A stretch of DNA of 64,000 nt from Collinsella phocaeensis (GTDB taxonomy: Bacteria > Actinomycetota > Coriobacteriia > Coriobacteriales > Coriobacteriaceae), in assembly GCF_900119895.1 (NCBI RefSeq), contig NZ_FQLR01000004.1, positions 744,001-808,000 of the forward strand. Direction: 5' to 3'. Of this stretch, positions 10,329 through 20,116 are shown in pieces. Position numbers and translations under genes: made by a program. Within the stretch, counting starts at the first letter, position 1. The number at the start of each line of letters is the position of its first letter. The notes under the pieces are model-generated. The model saw only the letters and a list, made by a program, of their open reading frames with translations. It searched no databases and was not told the origin of the DNA.

Positions 10329-10560
10329 CTAGCGCTCGATGCGCCGCACCTTCACCGCGGTGCCGCTCGCGCAGGACCTCCTCGCGCGCCTGCTTCATCT
10401 CGTCCTCGTAGCCGGCGGAGCGCCCGCCGAAGACGTTGCGCAGCCCGGCGCCGATGTCACGGAACATGTTGATGCCGCTGACGGCCTCGCCGGTGACGAT
10501 GCCCAGGTACTCGACGATTTCGTAGCCGTCGAGGTTGTTGGTGGTGGTGATGGTGAGCAT
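10329..10560 (-). pseudogene. YbjQ/UPF0145 family gene with internal deletion and frameshift
   Basis: The N-terminal two thirds match the YbjQ (heavy-metal-binding domain) family: MLTITTTNNLDGYEIVEYLG, then a GINMFRDIGAGLRNVFGGRS stretch and EDEMKQAREE. The reading frame then runs off into an unrelated Arg/His-rich tail that continues through the terminator hairpin. In another frame the genuine family ending ASGTAVKVRRIER and a TAG at 10329-10331 are still readable directly behind the break. Family members have about 105 residues, whereas only 232 nt remain here. An internal piece of roughly 90 nt is therefore missing, and the frame is lost. The start at 10560 has AAAGGA upstream. The function of the family is not known. 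Confidence 0.75.
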
Positions 10561-10741
10561 GTGGCGTCCTTTCGCTCGCCGGTAGAACTTGCTCGCGGAT
10601 ATACCCAGATTCCGCCTTCCTGCCGTTGGCAAAACAAAATCAGCCACCTATCCTGCAGGGGTGCTTTAGCTAGATGATGTGCTATGTTCGTCGCAACGGG
10701 GCGCACCAGTGCCCCGGCGGGCATCAGGGGGCGAGGTCGAC

Positions 10742-13306
10742 ATGCTGCTTCGCATATTCCGAATCATCGCGCGCAGGGTTGCCTCGTGTAGGGTGCTCGT
10801 GGTTATGCTCCTGGCCCTGCAGGTGCTCTACCTGCTTCCCGTCCTGGGGTCGAGCTACCTCGATGGCTGGCAGGAGGTCGAGCGGATCGAGGTCGATAAT
10901 GTCCGCTCTTACGCTTCGAGCGACGCGCTGGATGATCAGGCCTATTCCGTCGACAACGCCGTGACCGCATGGCTGGGCGAGGGCGGACGGAAGAAGGCCG
11001 CAGCGGCGGATCGGATGATCGAGCGCTACGATGCGGGCGATGCGCACGGCTACTTCGAGGCGGCTGCCGATTATTATCGCGTGACGGCCGAGGTTCAGGG
11101 CTATGCCGGATCGCAATCGCTTATTGATCGGGCGGAGGCGTACCAGGCGCTCGCCGATTCCGGGGCGAGCGACCTCTACATGGTGCCCGATCATATGCCG
11201 GCGTCGCTCTATGCCGTGTTTGGACACAAGCTGCTTCTTGCGCTCCCCGGTGCTCAGCTGCCGCTCATCTACACCGCACAGGGCGACGGGATGATGACGT
11301 ATAACGGGCAGTGCGAGCTCTTGTTCTGGATGGTTCCCCTTGTGGCGGTGTGCGGGCTCGGCGCCTCTTTGCAGACTCGGGGCCGCTTGGCGACCCAAGC
11401 TCCGTGCACGCACAGGAGGCGATTGCTGCTGGGCACCCTCGCGTCGGCGTCGATCGCCCTTACGGCCCTGGTCGTCGTCTGCGCCCCCGCTCTCGTCGCG
11501 CAGATGCTGCGCGTTGGCGTCGGCGATCTCTCGTATCCCGTGCTGTTCGGCTCCGGGCCCGCGCTGGTCGTCTCGTCGGTGGGGGAGGTCCTCGCGCGCA
11601 ACATCGTGCTCATGGTGCTGGTGTCGCTTGTCGTCTCGCTCGCGATGCATCTGAGCGCCTCGCTTTTTGACTCCGTCCTCCCGTCGGTCGTCCTGCTCGG
11701 ATGCATGATGGCGCTTCCGCTATTCCCCGGCTACTTCGGGGAGTTCTCGCGCTACCGCGATATCGCCCCGTATCTGCCGTCCTCGTACCTGTGGACCGAG
11801 TACGCCGCGGGGTCGCTGGGTTACGGCGCGATCCCCTCGCCCCGCTTCCTCGCGGGCGTCACGTTCGGGCGGGGCTGCCTGGTGCTCGGGGCGACGGTTG
11901 CCGGCGCCGGCGCGCTGCTCGCCCTGCTGGCTCCCCTGGGGGCGCTGGTGAGCTGGGGGGACCGCGGGCCGCGGCGTCGCGGTGGTCTTCCTACGCGGAG
12001 ACCCGGCGGAGCCCATGCGCGCGGTCACGGCGGCGCCCATGCGCGGCCCCGTCATGCGGCGGCCTCGGTGGAGGCGCCGGCATCGTCTTGGCTGTCGGAT
12101 TTCGCGGGCTATTCGGCGGCGTTGGCACGCATGCTGCTCGCGGGCCCCGGGTTGTACGCGCTCGCGCTCATCATGGCTTCGGCGCTTGTTTTGCCGGCGG
12201 TCTTCTCAGTCGACCCGGATACATCCGAGTTCTCCCATGCGCGCTATGAGGGGAACCAGCTGAAGTCCCTTTACGGCGCCCTGTCCTCTGGCGTCTACGA
12301 AAAGGGCTCGGCGGAGGCGGGGGCGCTCGAGCGCCTTGCGGATGCGTTGAGCGGGTATGTGTACTCGGCCACGCTCCAAGAGGGCTACGAGAGCCTTGCG
12401 GAGTACGAGCGGCTGCGCCTCGAGGTGGCGGGGCTCGGGCCGGCAGGGCCGCCTGCCGAGCTGCAGATCCCCGAGGTCGATCCCGTGAGCGATCCGGTAG
12501 TCGTCGAGGGAAAGATCGCGTTGCTCGAGGGGATGGCATCGTTGGACGCCCCCGAGGTCTATGGTCTTAGCACCCTGATGCCCGGCTCCTACTACCTCTC
12601 CTTCATCTTCGGCGTTGCCCCGTTCGCGTTCTGGCTCGTTCCCGCGGTGGCGTCCGCTCTGGGCATCGCGCGTCTGCGCTGCAAGGGGGCGCTCGTGCAG
12701 CAGGCGCCGGTGTCGAGCGGGGTCGAGCTCGCTGCGGGCGTCGTGGTCGCGGGCGCCATCGCGATCGTCATGCTCGCATGCGTGATCGTGCCAGGCACCG
12801 CATGCGCGACGATGCGCCACGGCATCGGCGATTGGGGCCAGCCGGTGGTGTTCGTGCAGGGTGGCGAGGTCGTGTGCGCGACCGTTTTGTCGTCGCTGCT
12901 ATCCGGAGCGGGCATGGAGATGCTCGCGAGCGGTTTCGTCGTCGCGTTCCTAGCATGCGTCGAACGCTTGACGCAGAGCTTCCGGAGCGTTTGCGTCGCC
13001 GCCGTGCTCGCGCTCGCGGCATCCGCGCTTGCCGTCCAGGCGTCGCTGCTGGCGCCCGCCGACGGCGTCGCCGCCCTCGTCTTGGGCTGGCTGCCGCTGA
13101 CGTACCTCGACGTCGCCCGCGTGGTCGGGGCAGCGGGGTACACAATCGCCGCGGCGTGCGGGGCGTCGCGCCTCATCGGAGCCGCGGTGCTTGCCGCATC
13201 GATAGCCTTCCTGCTGGTGTTCGCCTGCATCGCCCCGCGTGTCTCTGCGGCCATAGCCGCCCGCGGGGCTCGGGTCAGGGATCGCTCTTGCGTCATTCGA
13301 ATCTGA
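10742..13306 (+). CDS. ABC-type permease with two fused homologous halves
   Basis: An 854-residue membrane protein encoded just upstream of an ABC ATPase gene. Each half has one N-terminal membrane helix, a large presumably external domain of about 150 residues, and then a block of about five helices, like an ABC-2 type permease. The halves are related: MLRVGVGDLSYPVLF in the first corresponds to TMRHGIGDWGQPVVF in the second, and YLPSSYLW to WLPLTYLD. They are joined by an Arg/Gly/His/Ala-rich linker around residues 415-455. The ATG at 10742 follows GAGGT. Export of a peptide, lipid or protein is plausible, but no substrate can be named. Confidence 0.75.
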   Translation: MLLRIFRIIARRVASCRVLVVMLLALQVLYLLPVLGSSYLDGWQEVERIEVDNVRSYASSDALDDQAYSVDNAVTAWLGEGGRKKAAAADRMIERYDAGDAHGYFEAAADYYRVTAEVQGYAGSQSLIDRAEAYQALADSGASDLYMVPDHMPASLYAVFGHKLLLALPGAQLPLIYTAQGDGMMTYNGQCELLFWMVPLVAVCGLGASLQTRGRLATQAPCTHRRRLLLGTLASASIALTALVVVCAPALVAQMLRVGVGDLSYPVLFGSGPALVVSSVGEVLARNIVLMVLVSLVVSLAMHLSASLFDSVLPSVVLLGCMMALPLFPGYFGEFSRYRDIAPYLPSSYLWTEYAAGSLGYGAIPSPRFLAGVTFGRGCLVLGATVAGAGALLALLAPLGALVSWGDRGPRRRGGLPTRRPGGAHARGHGGAHARPRHAAASVEAPASSWLSDFAGYSAALARMLLAGPGLYALALIMASALVLPAVFSVDPDTSEFSHARYEGNQLKSLYGALSSGVYEKGSAEAGALERLADALSGYVYSATLQEGYESLAEYERLRLEVAGLGPAGPPAELQIPEVDPVSDPVVVEGKIALLEGMASLDAPEVYGLSTLMPGSYYLSFIFGVAPFAFWLVPAVASALGIARLRCKGALVQQAPVSSGVELAAGVVVAGAIAIVMLACVIVPGTACATMRHGIGDWGQPVVFVQGGEVVCATVLSSLLSGAGMEMLASGFVVAFLACVERLTQSFRSVCVAAVLALAASALAVQASLLAPADGVAALVLGWLPLTYLDVARVVGAAGYTIAAACGASRLIGAAVLAASIAFLLVFACIAPRVSAAIAARGARVRDRSCVIRI

Positions 13307-13480
13307 TGGCTCCCGGTGGCGGGGCGTGCCGGCCGGGTTGGCTGCCGCGCCTCCCGGTGGGGCGTGCCGGCCGATCGGTCAGTTATCCCGCACCCTCCAC
13401 GGCGATGTGGGCGTGCCGAAGATACCCGCATCGACGGGATCGGCCTGATCGAATGAACGAGCGAAATAGGGAGCAAGATC

Positions 13481-14164
13481 ATGCTATCGGTTTCTCATCT
13501 CACGCTGTCATATCGCGGCGGCGTGCTGCTGGACGATGTCTCCTTTGGATTGGAGCCCGGCCGCATCATGGGGCTGGTCGCCCCGAACGGCTATGGAAAG
13601 ACGACGCTGCTCAAGGCCATGGCGGGCATCAAGGGCGCGCGCGTCTCCGGCATCGTCGATGTCGACGGCCTTCCCGCCAACCAGGTGGCGCGCCGCCGCG
13701 CCCGCGTCTTCTACGCTCCAGGAGAAGGGACGCTGCTGTATCCCGGGATGACCGTCGCGGAGCATCTCGCCATGACGCGCAAGCTTTGGAAATCCGAGCG
13801 CGATCCCGCGGACGTGGCTCGCGCCTGCAGGATCGACGGGTTTCTCGGCAAGCGGGTTCGAGCTTGCTCGCAAGGTATGAAGCAGCAGCTCACGCTTGCC
13901 ATCGCATATATGACGGGCGCGCGCTACCTGCTGCTTGATGAGCCCATGAACGCGCTCGATCCGACCAACGTGCAGCTCAACTCGCGAATTTTGCGCGGCC
14001 TCGCCCAGCGCGGCGCAGGCGTGCTCATGTCGTCGCATATCTTGGAGAACGTGGACCAGTTGAGCGATGAGATCCTGTTTGTGAGGGACGGCAAGCTGGT
14101 GATGTTCGACCCTGACGCCGGCCCCGCCCGCGCGCTCGACATCTACAACCAGCTCTACCTGTAA
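13481..14164 (+). CDS. ABC transporter ATP-binding protein
   Basis: A 227-residue ATPase with Walker A APNGYGKTT (about 34-42), a signature region CSQGMKQQL (about 129) that replaces the common LSGGQ, Walker B YLLLDEP and a switch His in SSHIL. It should power the duplicated permease encoded 174 nt upstream. The lipoprotein gene starts 13 nt downstream, so the three genes look like one unit. AGGGAG precedes the ATG. The closest functional class is the ABC-2/multidrug-type ATPases; this is inference from overall layout. Confidence 0.9.
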   Translation: MLSVSHLTLSYRGGVLLDDVSFGLEPGRIMGLVAPNGYGKTTLLKAMAGIKGARVSGIVDVDGLPANQVARRRARVFYAPGEGTLLYPGMTVAEHLAMTRKLWKSERDPADVARACRIDGFLGKRVRACSQGMKQQLTLAIAYMTGARYLLLDEPMNALDPTNVQLNSRILRGLAQRGAGVLMSSHILENVDQLSDEILFVRDGKLVMFDPDAGPARALDIYNQLYL

Positions 14165-14177
14165 GGGGGCGCTCGTT

Positions 14178-15029
14178 ATGAGTTGTAACGATGAACAGAG
14201 GGCTGTCCTGTCTCCGTCTTTGCGATACGGGGTCTGGGAGCGCCTTGCCGCTTGCGTTTTCGCGATGGCGCTCGCAGCGCTGTTGCTGACCGGCTGCTCG
14301 GCCGGGGAGGTCGATGTCCCTGCGGGGCGCGTGCTCGAGGTCGTTTCGCCCGTCACGTCCGAGGAGGTCGTCATGGTCGAGGGCGGATGCCGGCTGGTCG
14401 GCTCGCCGTCTGACGAGGCCATCGAGCTGCGTCCCCTGGAGTACAGCGACCCCAGGTTCTTCCTCGCGGACCGTCTGCCAGACGGGATGACGCGTGATGA
14501 CGTCTACTATTTCGATTTGCTGGATTCCGAGTCTGACGCGGGCGGGCGCTTGCCGTGCGAGGTCAACGGGGATACGACGCTTCCTGAGGGCTCTACATAT
14601 CTGGTTGTCGACGTCGATGTGCGCAGCCATGAGGACGAGAAGGTGGAGTTCTGCCTCGCGGACGCGATGTTGTGCACGTACGATTCCACGGCAGATCCGG
14701 GGCTGGAGTTCCCGGATGTGCCGAAGAACGAATACCCGCGCGTCGAGTTCGACCAGATGACGTACGGCGGGGCGGGTGCATATCGCGTGCTCGCCGGATG
14801 CGAGACGCCGGTCTGGGCGAGCGGCTACGAGCCGATGGGGCCGCGCCTGCCTGGCGAGGCGGCGGGAAACTATTGGCGCGACCTTTGGATCGATCCCGAT
14901 AAGCGCTTCCAGCTCTATTACATCGTGTCCGAGGAAGACGCCCGCCGTGGCGACCTTGCATGGGTTATGAGCGCCCGGGTGGATGTTGCGGACCCGCGGG
15001 TCTACGCATACCGCGTGGAGGTCGAGTGA
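14178..15029 (+). CDS. predicted lipoprotein of unknown function
   Basis: A 283-residue protein whose N-terminus has a basic/hydrophobic signal with the lipobox LTGC near residue 37, so the mature form would be a lipid-anchored, acidic, extracellular protein. I recognise no domain. The start lies 13 nt after the ABC ATPase stop, with AGGGGGC as ribosome-binding site. This coupling suggests that it works with the transporter, for example as a surface partner or substrate-handling factor. Confidence 0.7.
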   Translation: MSCNDEQRAVLSPSLRYGVWERLAACVFAMALAALLLTGCSAGEVDVPAGRVLEVVSPVTSEEVVMVEGGCRLVGSPSDEAIELRPLEYSDPRFFLADRLPDGMTRDDVYYFDLLDSESDAGGRLPCEVNGDTTLPEGSTYLVVDVDVRSHEDEKVEFCLADAMLCTYDSTADPGLEFPDVPKNEYPRVEFDQMTYGGAGAYRVLAGCETPVWASGYEPMGPRLPGEAAGNYWRDLWIDPDKRFQLYYIVSEEDARRGDLAWVMSARVDVADPRVYAYRVEVE

Positions 15030-15236
15030 ACACCTCATGATGCTTTTGATGCCGCCCACGTGCGACTCCCGGCACTCCATGCTGCATCCACCGCTCGCGG
15101 CGTATCTGCGCGCATCGCACTCGTTCCGAAAACACGACATTCGTTCCGCATTTCCCACAGGAGCAGCCCTGTGTCCGGATGCGCATCTAGAATAGGTCAT
15201 TCAGCCATGCTGTTCCGAAACGATGGGGAGGCGGAA

Positions 15237-17937
15237 ATGTACAGGTGCCTGGCGAAGCGCGCGCTCGCGATCGGCTTTGCCGCGATGCTCGCGGCGGGTT
15301 CGTCTGCGCTCGCGGGATGCGCCGGGGAATCACCCGAGCAGGGTTCGGCCGAGATGGGCGCGGAGGGGTTCGCCCGATCGGTGGCGATCGACGATTCGTC
15401 CAGCGTTCTCGATGCGGAGCTGGATTTCATCTACGGAAACCTTGATGAGGTCAAGCTGGGCCTCGTCCTCGAGCAGGGCGCGCTCGCCGATTCCGTCGAC
15501 CCCGCGCAGCTTCGCCTCGACGGCGCGCTGTCCGGCTGGTCGGTCGCCTCGGCGAAGCGCGTGAGCGACACCGAGCTCGAGGTCATGGCGCAGCGGCCCG
15601 AGGGGCTCGCCAACAACGGCGCATCCGTCGCCTACGTCGAGCTCGCCGCCGATGCGGTGGACATCCCCGCTTCCGATGAGGAGCCCGAGATCTCGGACGC
15701 CCCCCTCGACGAGATGACACCCGCCCCCGAGGGCGCCGAGGTCATCGAGGCGGATGTGCCGGCCGACGACGCCGCGGCCGCCGAGACTGCCGCCGCCGAG
15801 GCCGAGGAGCCCCTCTACCATGCGGTCTCCATCGCTTTCGTGGACCCGTACCTCACCGTCGACTACGACGAGTCGAAGCTCGACGGTTCCAAGCTGACGC
15901 TCGCCGTCGAGGCGCACGACTATTACTTCGGCGAGGGCGTCTCCGCGGACGACTTCAGCATCGAGGGCACCGACCTCTACTCCGTCGATTCGGTGCGCCG
16001 CGATACGCCCCAGGGCCTTTCGATTGTCTTGTCCCTGCTCGATGACGCCGAGAAGTCCGATAACCCGCTGTCCGCCCTCGAGGGCGCCGCGCTCGTGCAC
16101 GAGGGCAACGTCACGGGCGGCGAGGTGTCCTGCCTGCTCACCGCCGCCGAGCCCTGGGTCGACGTGGCCTTCGACTTCGAGGACGCCGACTCCGAGACGA
16201 TCGGCCTCGAGGCGGAGCTCCACAACAGCGACGACGAGCTTACCGAAGGCGACGTCACGGTGACCGTCGACGACAAGGAGGTCGACGGCGTCAGGATCGA
16301 GTCCAACGGCGAGAGCGCCTACAGCATCGTCGTCCCGAGCGACGGCGTCACCGCCGACTCGGTCGTCTCCGTGGATGTCGCGCCGGTGGAGGGCGTCTTG
16401 GGCCAGCAGTCCGATCCCGCGCCGGCGAGCGAGGCCATGGCGGCCCTCGACGAGTCCACGGCGCGCGATTTCGACGTGAAGGACATCATCATCTCCGGCG
16501 GCAAGTCCGGCCTCTCCGCCCTCGCGCAGATGGGTTGGAAGCAGGTTTGCAAGGCGTATCTCGACCCAGCGCTCGGCACGAGCCTCTACGAGGTGACCAA
16601 CAACGAGCTGCTCGCCGAGATCGTCAAGGTGCAGCAGCAGGTCGCCGACGTGTCCGGGCAGCTCAAGGCCCTGGCCGACGCCGTGGACATCGAGTCCAGC
16701 GAGCGCGCCATCGACGCGGCCCGCTCCTCGATCGAGAAGATCAGCTCCGCCGAGCGCTACCTGCGCGGCAAGATGGATAAGATCCAGAAGACCTCCGATC
16801 CCGCCGAGCGCGAGCGCCTCATCCTCCAGCTCAGCGAGAGCCAGCGCGACTCCAAGCGCATCGACGCGATCGCCGACGAGCTCCCCGTGCTCTACAACCG
16901 CCTCATGATGCCCAACTACTCCGGCAAGGGCGGATCCAACCTGGTCGAGATGTACGACAACCTGCTTGCGAAGTCGTACAACTGGGGCGTCCAGACCTTC
17001 CCGCTCCGCGGGAGCTTCCGCGAGAGCCTCGCGCTGGTCTGGGCCCAGGGAGCGCAGATGGTCCAGCTCGCCTACGGTGCCGACGACGACGGCGAGTACG
17101 CCGACGTGCTGGGCGAGCTCGACGAGATGACGCGCGGGGTGGACAAGCTCATCAACGAGCAGTGCAAGCTCGACGTCACGTCCTTCTACTATTACGACGG
17201 CATCGAGCAAGATCTCGTCAACGGCTTGAGGGGGGGCCGAGCCGCAGGCGCCCGACAAGACCTGGCTCATCGGGGAGATTCTCAAAGACAGCTCGCTGTA
17301 CGATTCGTGCTGGGAATATACGCTCAGCGACGATGATTATGCAGAGCTTGTGTGGTATCGCGAGCAGCTGAAGACCTACGAGGAGGCGAAGGCCAGCTAC
17401 GACCAGGCCCTCGCCGCCCGCGTCGCGAGCGCGTCGCAGTACTGCAACACCACGGGCAGGTGGTATCACCCGCTCTCGGCGACCGACGCCGGCAAGGGCT
17501 GGTCGCGCGCTCAGCAGCAGAACCTTTCCAACATGCAGGGCGGGAAGAGGTGGGAGGCGGAGTCTCCGTTCCGCTCCTTCACGAAGTCCGGCAGCACCTA
17601 TCGCGGCGACTTCGACTGGACGTCGCGCTACATGGGCACCGAGGAGGCGAAGCAGATGGCCGCGCGCCTGCGCGGCACCGCGACGCTCAAGCAGGAGCTC
17701 AGCGACATCGGGTTCGCCTCGGCCCGCCACCTCATCACCTCCGACCGCTTCGATACGGGATGGAAGGAAGACGTGTGGAAGATGGACACGTTCGAGGTCG
17801 CCAGCGTGACGAATGCCAAGGACGCGGGCTTCACCGCCGACAAGGCCCATTTCTCCGGGCGCTACCCCGCGTACACCAACTGGCAGACCCCGCTGCAGGA
17901 CATGTTCGTCCTGCAGGTCGTCACGAGGGGCAAGTAG
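15237..17937 (+). pseudogene. large lipoprotein gene interrupted by a frameshift in a G7 run
   Basis: The ATG at 15237 (GGGGAGG upstream) opens a protein with a signal peptide and lipobox ALAGC. An acidic Ala/Glu-rich region, repeats of beta-type sequence and a helical section (about residues 460-600) follow. Near 17230-17236 there is a run of seven G. In the present frame the protein ends after 33 foreign residues at 17336. If the run had six G, the frame would continue through EPQAPDKTWLIGEILK and on to a stop at 17937, giving 899 residues. It is either a true phase-variable or broken gene or a sequencing error. No known domain is recognised. The protease gene follows after 21 nt. Confidence 0.7.
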
Positions 17938-17958
17938 GAGACGGGAGAGGAGGGCTCG

Positions 17959-19710
17959 ATGCTTGCAGGTGGACCGCATAACCGTTCGCTCGGCTCGCGC
18001 AGGCCGCCCGTCCGCCGCGGGCTCCGTGCGCTGCCCGTCGCCCTCGCGGCCGCCCTCGCCGTCTTGTCGGGCGGCGCGGCGTGCGCCCGCGCCTGGCGCA
18101 TCGAGGGGATCGACGCGGGCGCCATCCAGCGCTTCGAGGTTCGCGACGGCGAGCTCGAGCTGCTCGAGTCGCTCGACGCGGCCTCGATGGGGTCGGGCGA
18201 TACCCTGGGCGGCTTTTTGGCGTTCTGCGCGGACGAGGCGCCGAGCGAGCGCGCGGCGGTCGTGCTGTGGAACCATGGCGGCGGCCCGCTGGGCGGCGTC
18301 TGCTTCGACGAGAACGAGGGCTACGACTCGCTCGGGATCGACGAGCTCGAGGCCGCCCTCGCCGCGGGCGCGGAGGCCCGGGGCGGCGTCCCCTACGACA
18401 TCGCGGGTATGGACGCCTGCCTCATGGGTTCGGCCGAGGTCGCGGGCGCCCTCGCGGGCGAGGCGCGCTACCTGGTCGCCTCCGAGGAGCTCGAGCCCGG
18501 GGAGGGCTGGGACTACGAGGCGCTCGTGGATGCGCTCGCCGAGGGGCCCGCGCTCGACACGGAGGACGTCGCCGCCTCCATCTGCGACGCCTTCTGGGAC
18601 CGCTGCGAGCGGTTCGGGACGGAGGCCTCTGCGACCCTGTCCGCGATCGACCTCTCGGCCATGGACGTGGTCGGCGAGGCGCTGGACGCGGCGATCGACG
18701 TGTACGCGGACGCCGACGAGCCGAAACGCGCCCTGTCGGCGCTTGCCGACGGCGCTCGGGCGGCCGAGGCGTTCGGCGCCGATGACGACGAGGGCGTCGA
18801 GCCGACGAACATGATCGACCTCATCGGTTTCGCGGAGGCGAACTCCCGCGACGGCGGTCCGGCGGGGGAGGCGTTCTCGGCGCTCGCCGACGCCGCGTCC
18901 GATGCCGTGGTCCATTGCGTTGCCGGCTCCGCCACGGCGGATGCGCACGGCCTGTCGTTCTACTACCCCGTCGCGTTCAGCTCCGACGAGCTTTCCGCCT
19001 ACGACGAGGTCACGCCGTTTTCCGGGTACGCGGAGGGGCTCGCTCGCATGTACGGAGCGGGTTCGGCGCACGTCGAGCTCGCCGACGCGGGCTCCATCGA
19101 GGACGGGGTGCTCTATGCCCGGGCGGAGCAGGGATCGCGGTACGACCTGTACGACCTCTCGCTGGTAGTGCGCCGCATCGACGGGACCCCCTTCATGTGC
19201 GAGGACATCGACATCATCGACGACTGGGAGGCCCTGCGCTTCGGTGCGGAGCTCCCCGCCGACTGCATCGCGCTGGACGGCATGCCGCTCGATTCCCATG
19301 TGGTCGACGCCGGCTACGACGAGGGCTACATCGTCTACACCGCCCCCGTCACGGTCAACGGCGAGCCCGCCAACATCCGGTTCGCCTGGATCTGGGATGG
19401 CGAGGTCGTAGAGGACGACCTGGGGCCGAAGGAGACGGGGCATTTCCAGATCCTCGGGATCTGGGACGGAATCGATCGCGTGACGGGGCTTTCCGACCGC
19501 TACCTCGGCTCGTTCGAGAAGGGCGACGTCGTCTGCGCGCTCTCCAGCGAGACCCTCGAGCCGCGCGGGGACGAGATCGTGGTGGGCGCCGATGCCCCCG
19601 GACTGGATGAGGTTCCGCTCGAGGAGGGCGCCTACGAGTGCTGGTTCGAGTTCACCGACGTCTACGGAGGCGTCACCACCTCGGCGAAGGCCACGTACAC
19701 GATCGGATAG
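17959..19710 (+). CDS. clostripain-family (C11) cysteine protease, secreted
   Basis: A 583-residue protein with a signal peptide (twin Arg, hydrophobic core, cleavage near AACA-RAW). The C11 catalytic residues are visible: His106 in LWNHGGG and Cys154 in GMDACLMGS. The family cleaves after basic residues, mainly Arg. The characteristic N-terminal strand with a 'YM.GSDLE' motif that usually precedes the QRFEVRDGELELL region is absent; the signal peptide joins the fold late. The enzyme may therefore be a shortened variant. The C-terminal 250 residues look like an added beta-rich domain. It is encoded 21 nt after the large lipoprotein gene, with GAGGAGGG as ribosome-binding site, so the two are likely cotranscribed. 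Confidence 0.85.
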   Translation: MLAGGPHNRSLGSRRPPVRRGLRALPVALAAALAVLSGGAACARAWRIEGIDAGAIQRFEVRDGELELLESLDAASMGSGDTLGGFLAFCADEAPSERAAVVLWNHGGGPLGGVCFDENEGYDSLGIDELEAALAAGAEARGGVPYDIAGMDACLMGSAEVAGALAGEARYLVASEELEPGEGWDYEALVDALAEGPALDTEDVAASICDAFWDRCERFGTEASATLSAIDLSAMDVVGEALDAAIDVYADADEPKRALSALADGARAAEAFGADDDEGVEPTNMIDLIGFAEANSRDGGPAGEAFSALADAASDAVVHCVAGSATADAHGLSFYYPVAFSSDELSAYDEVTPFSGYAEGLARMYGAGSAHVELADAGSIEDGVLYARAEQGSRYDLYDLSLVVRRIDGTPFMCEDIDIIDDWEALRFGAELPADCIALDGMPLDSHVVDAGYDEGYIVYTAPVTVNGEPANIRFAWIWDGEVVEDDLGPKETGHFQILGIWDGIDRVTGLSDRYLGSFEKGDVVCALSSETLEPRGDEIVVGADAPGLDEVPLEEGAYECWFEFTDVYGGVTTSAKATYTIG

Positions 19711-19714
19711 GGGC

Positions 19715-19743
19715 CTCAGAAAGGGGACAGGCACCTTTCTGAG
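19715..19743 (+). repeat. 29-nt palindromic repeat, forward copy with matching arms
   Basis: Arms CTCAGAAAGG and CCTTTCTGAG are perfect complements over 10 bp around a 9-nt centre GGACAGGCA. It begins 5 nt after the protease stop codon and could act as its transcript end. Confidence 0.85.
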
Positions 19744-19862
19744 GCGGTCCGGGGCCGAGATGGGCTTTCGGCTTCCCGGCGTGCCCTGGCTTCGGGCAGC
19801 TTGGGCCCCAGAAACACGGGATGCGCCCGTTCCCTCCAGAGTCCCTCAGCTCGGAAGCGCGC

Positions 19863-19891
19863 CTCAGAAACGTGCCTGTCCCCTTTCTGAG
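19863..19891 (-). repeat. 29-nt palindromic repeat, reverse copy
   Basis: Arms CTCAGAAA and TTTCTGAG around the reverse core. It faces the copy at 19715 across about 120 bp. Confidence 0.85.
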
Positions 19892-20116
19892 GATTCCGTT
19901 CGGATGCCGGGGTGTCGATCGGTGCGCTGCGCGGGCGCGGCCGGAGGGTCATGGGGTGCGCGTCCCCTCTCCGCGTTCACCCCGTCCTTCTCGTCCACAG
20001 GCGGTGTTGCCGGGGCGCGTCGCGCCCACCGCGCGCTACGATGCGTCTCGATGACCCAATGGGCGAGAAGCCGGTCCGCATCGGTTCCGGCCGCCCGCGA
20101 AACGAGAGGAGCGCAG

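Larger units (their letters stand above)
19711..20116. other. intergenic region with a facing repeat pair
   Basis: These 406 nt after the protease gene hold the forward repeat at 19715 and the reverse repeat at 19863, and the ribosome-binding site (AGAGGA) of the flavin reductase gene. No terminator other than the repeat hairpins and no extra gene is seen. Confidence 0.5.

Noticed and set aside
13310-13372. Direct repeat GGGGCGTGCCGGCCG-like in the gap before the ABC ATPase gene
   Set aside because: Only two imperfect copies of about 20 nt; likely a small local duplication without a known role.
17218-19734. 838-residue leftward open frame opposite the protease gene
   Set aside because: It is a GC-bias shadow: low-complexity Arg/Gly/Val/Asp composition, no ribosome-binding site, and the opposite strand encodes a recognisable C11 protease.
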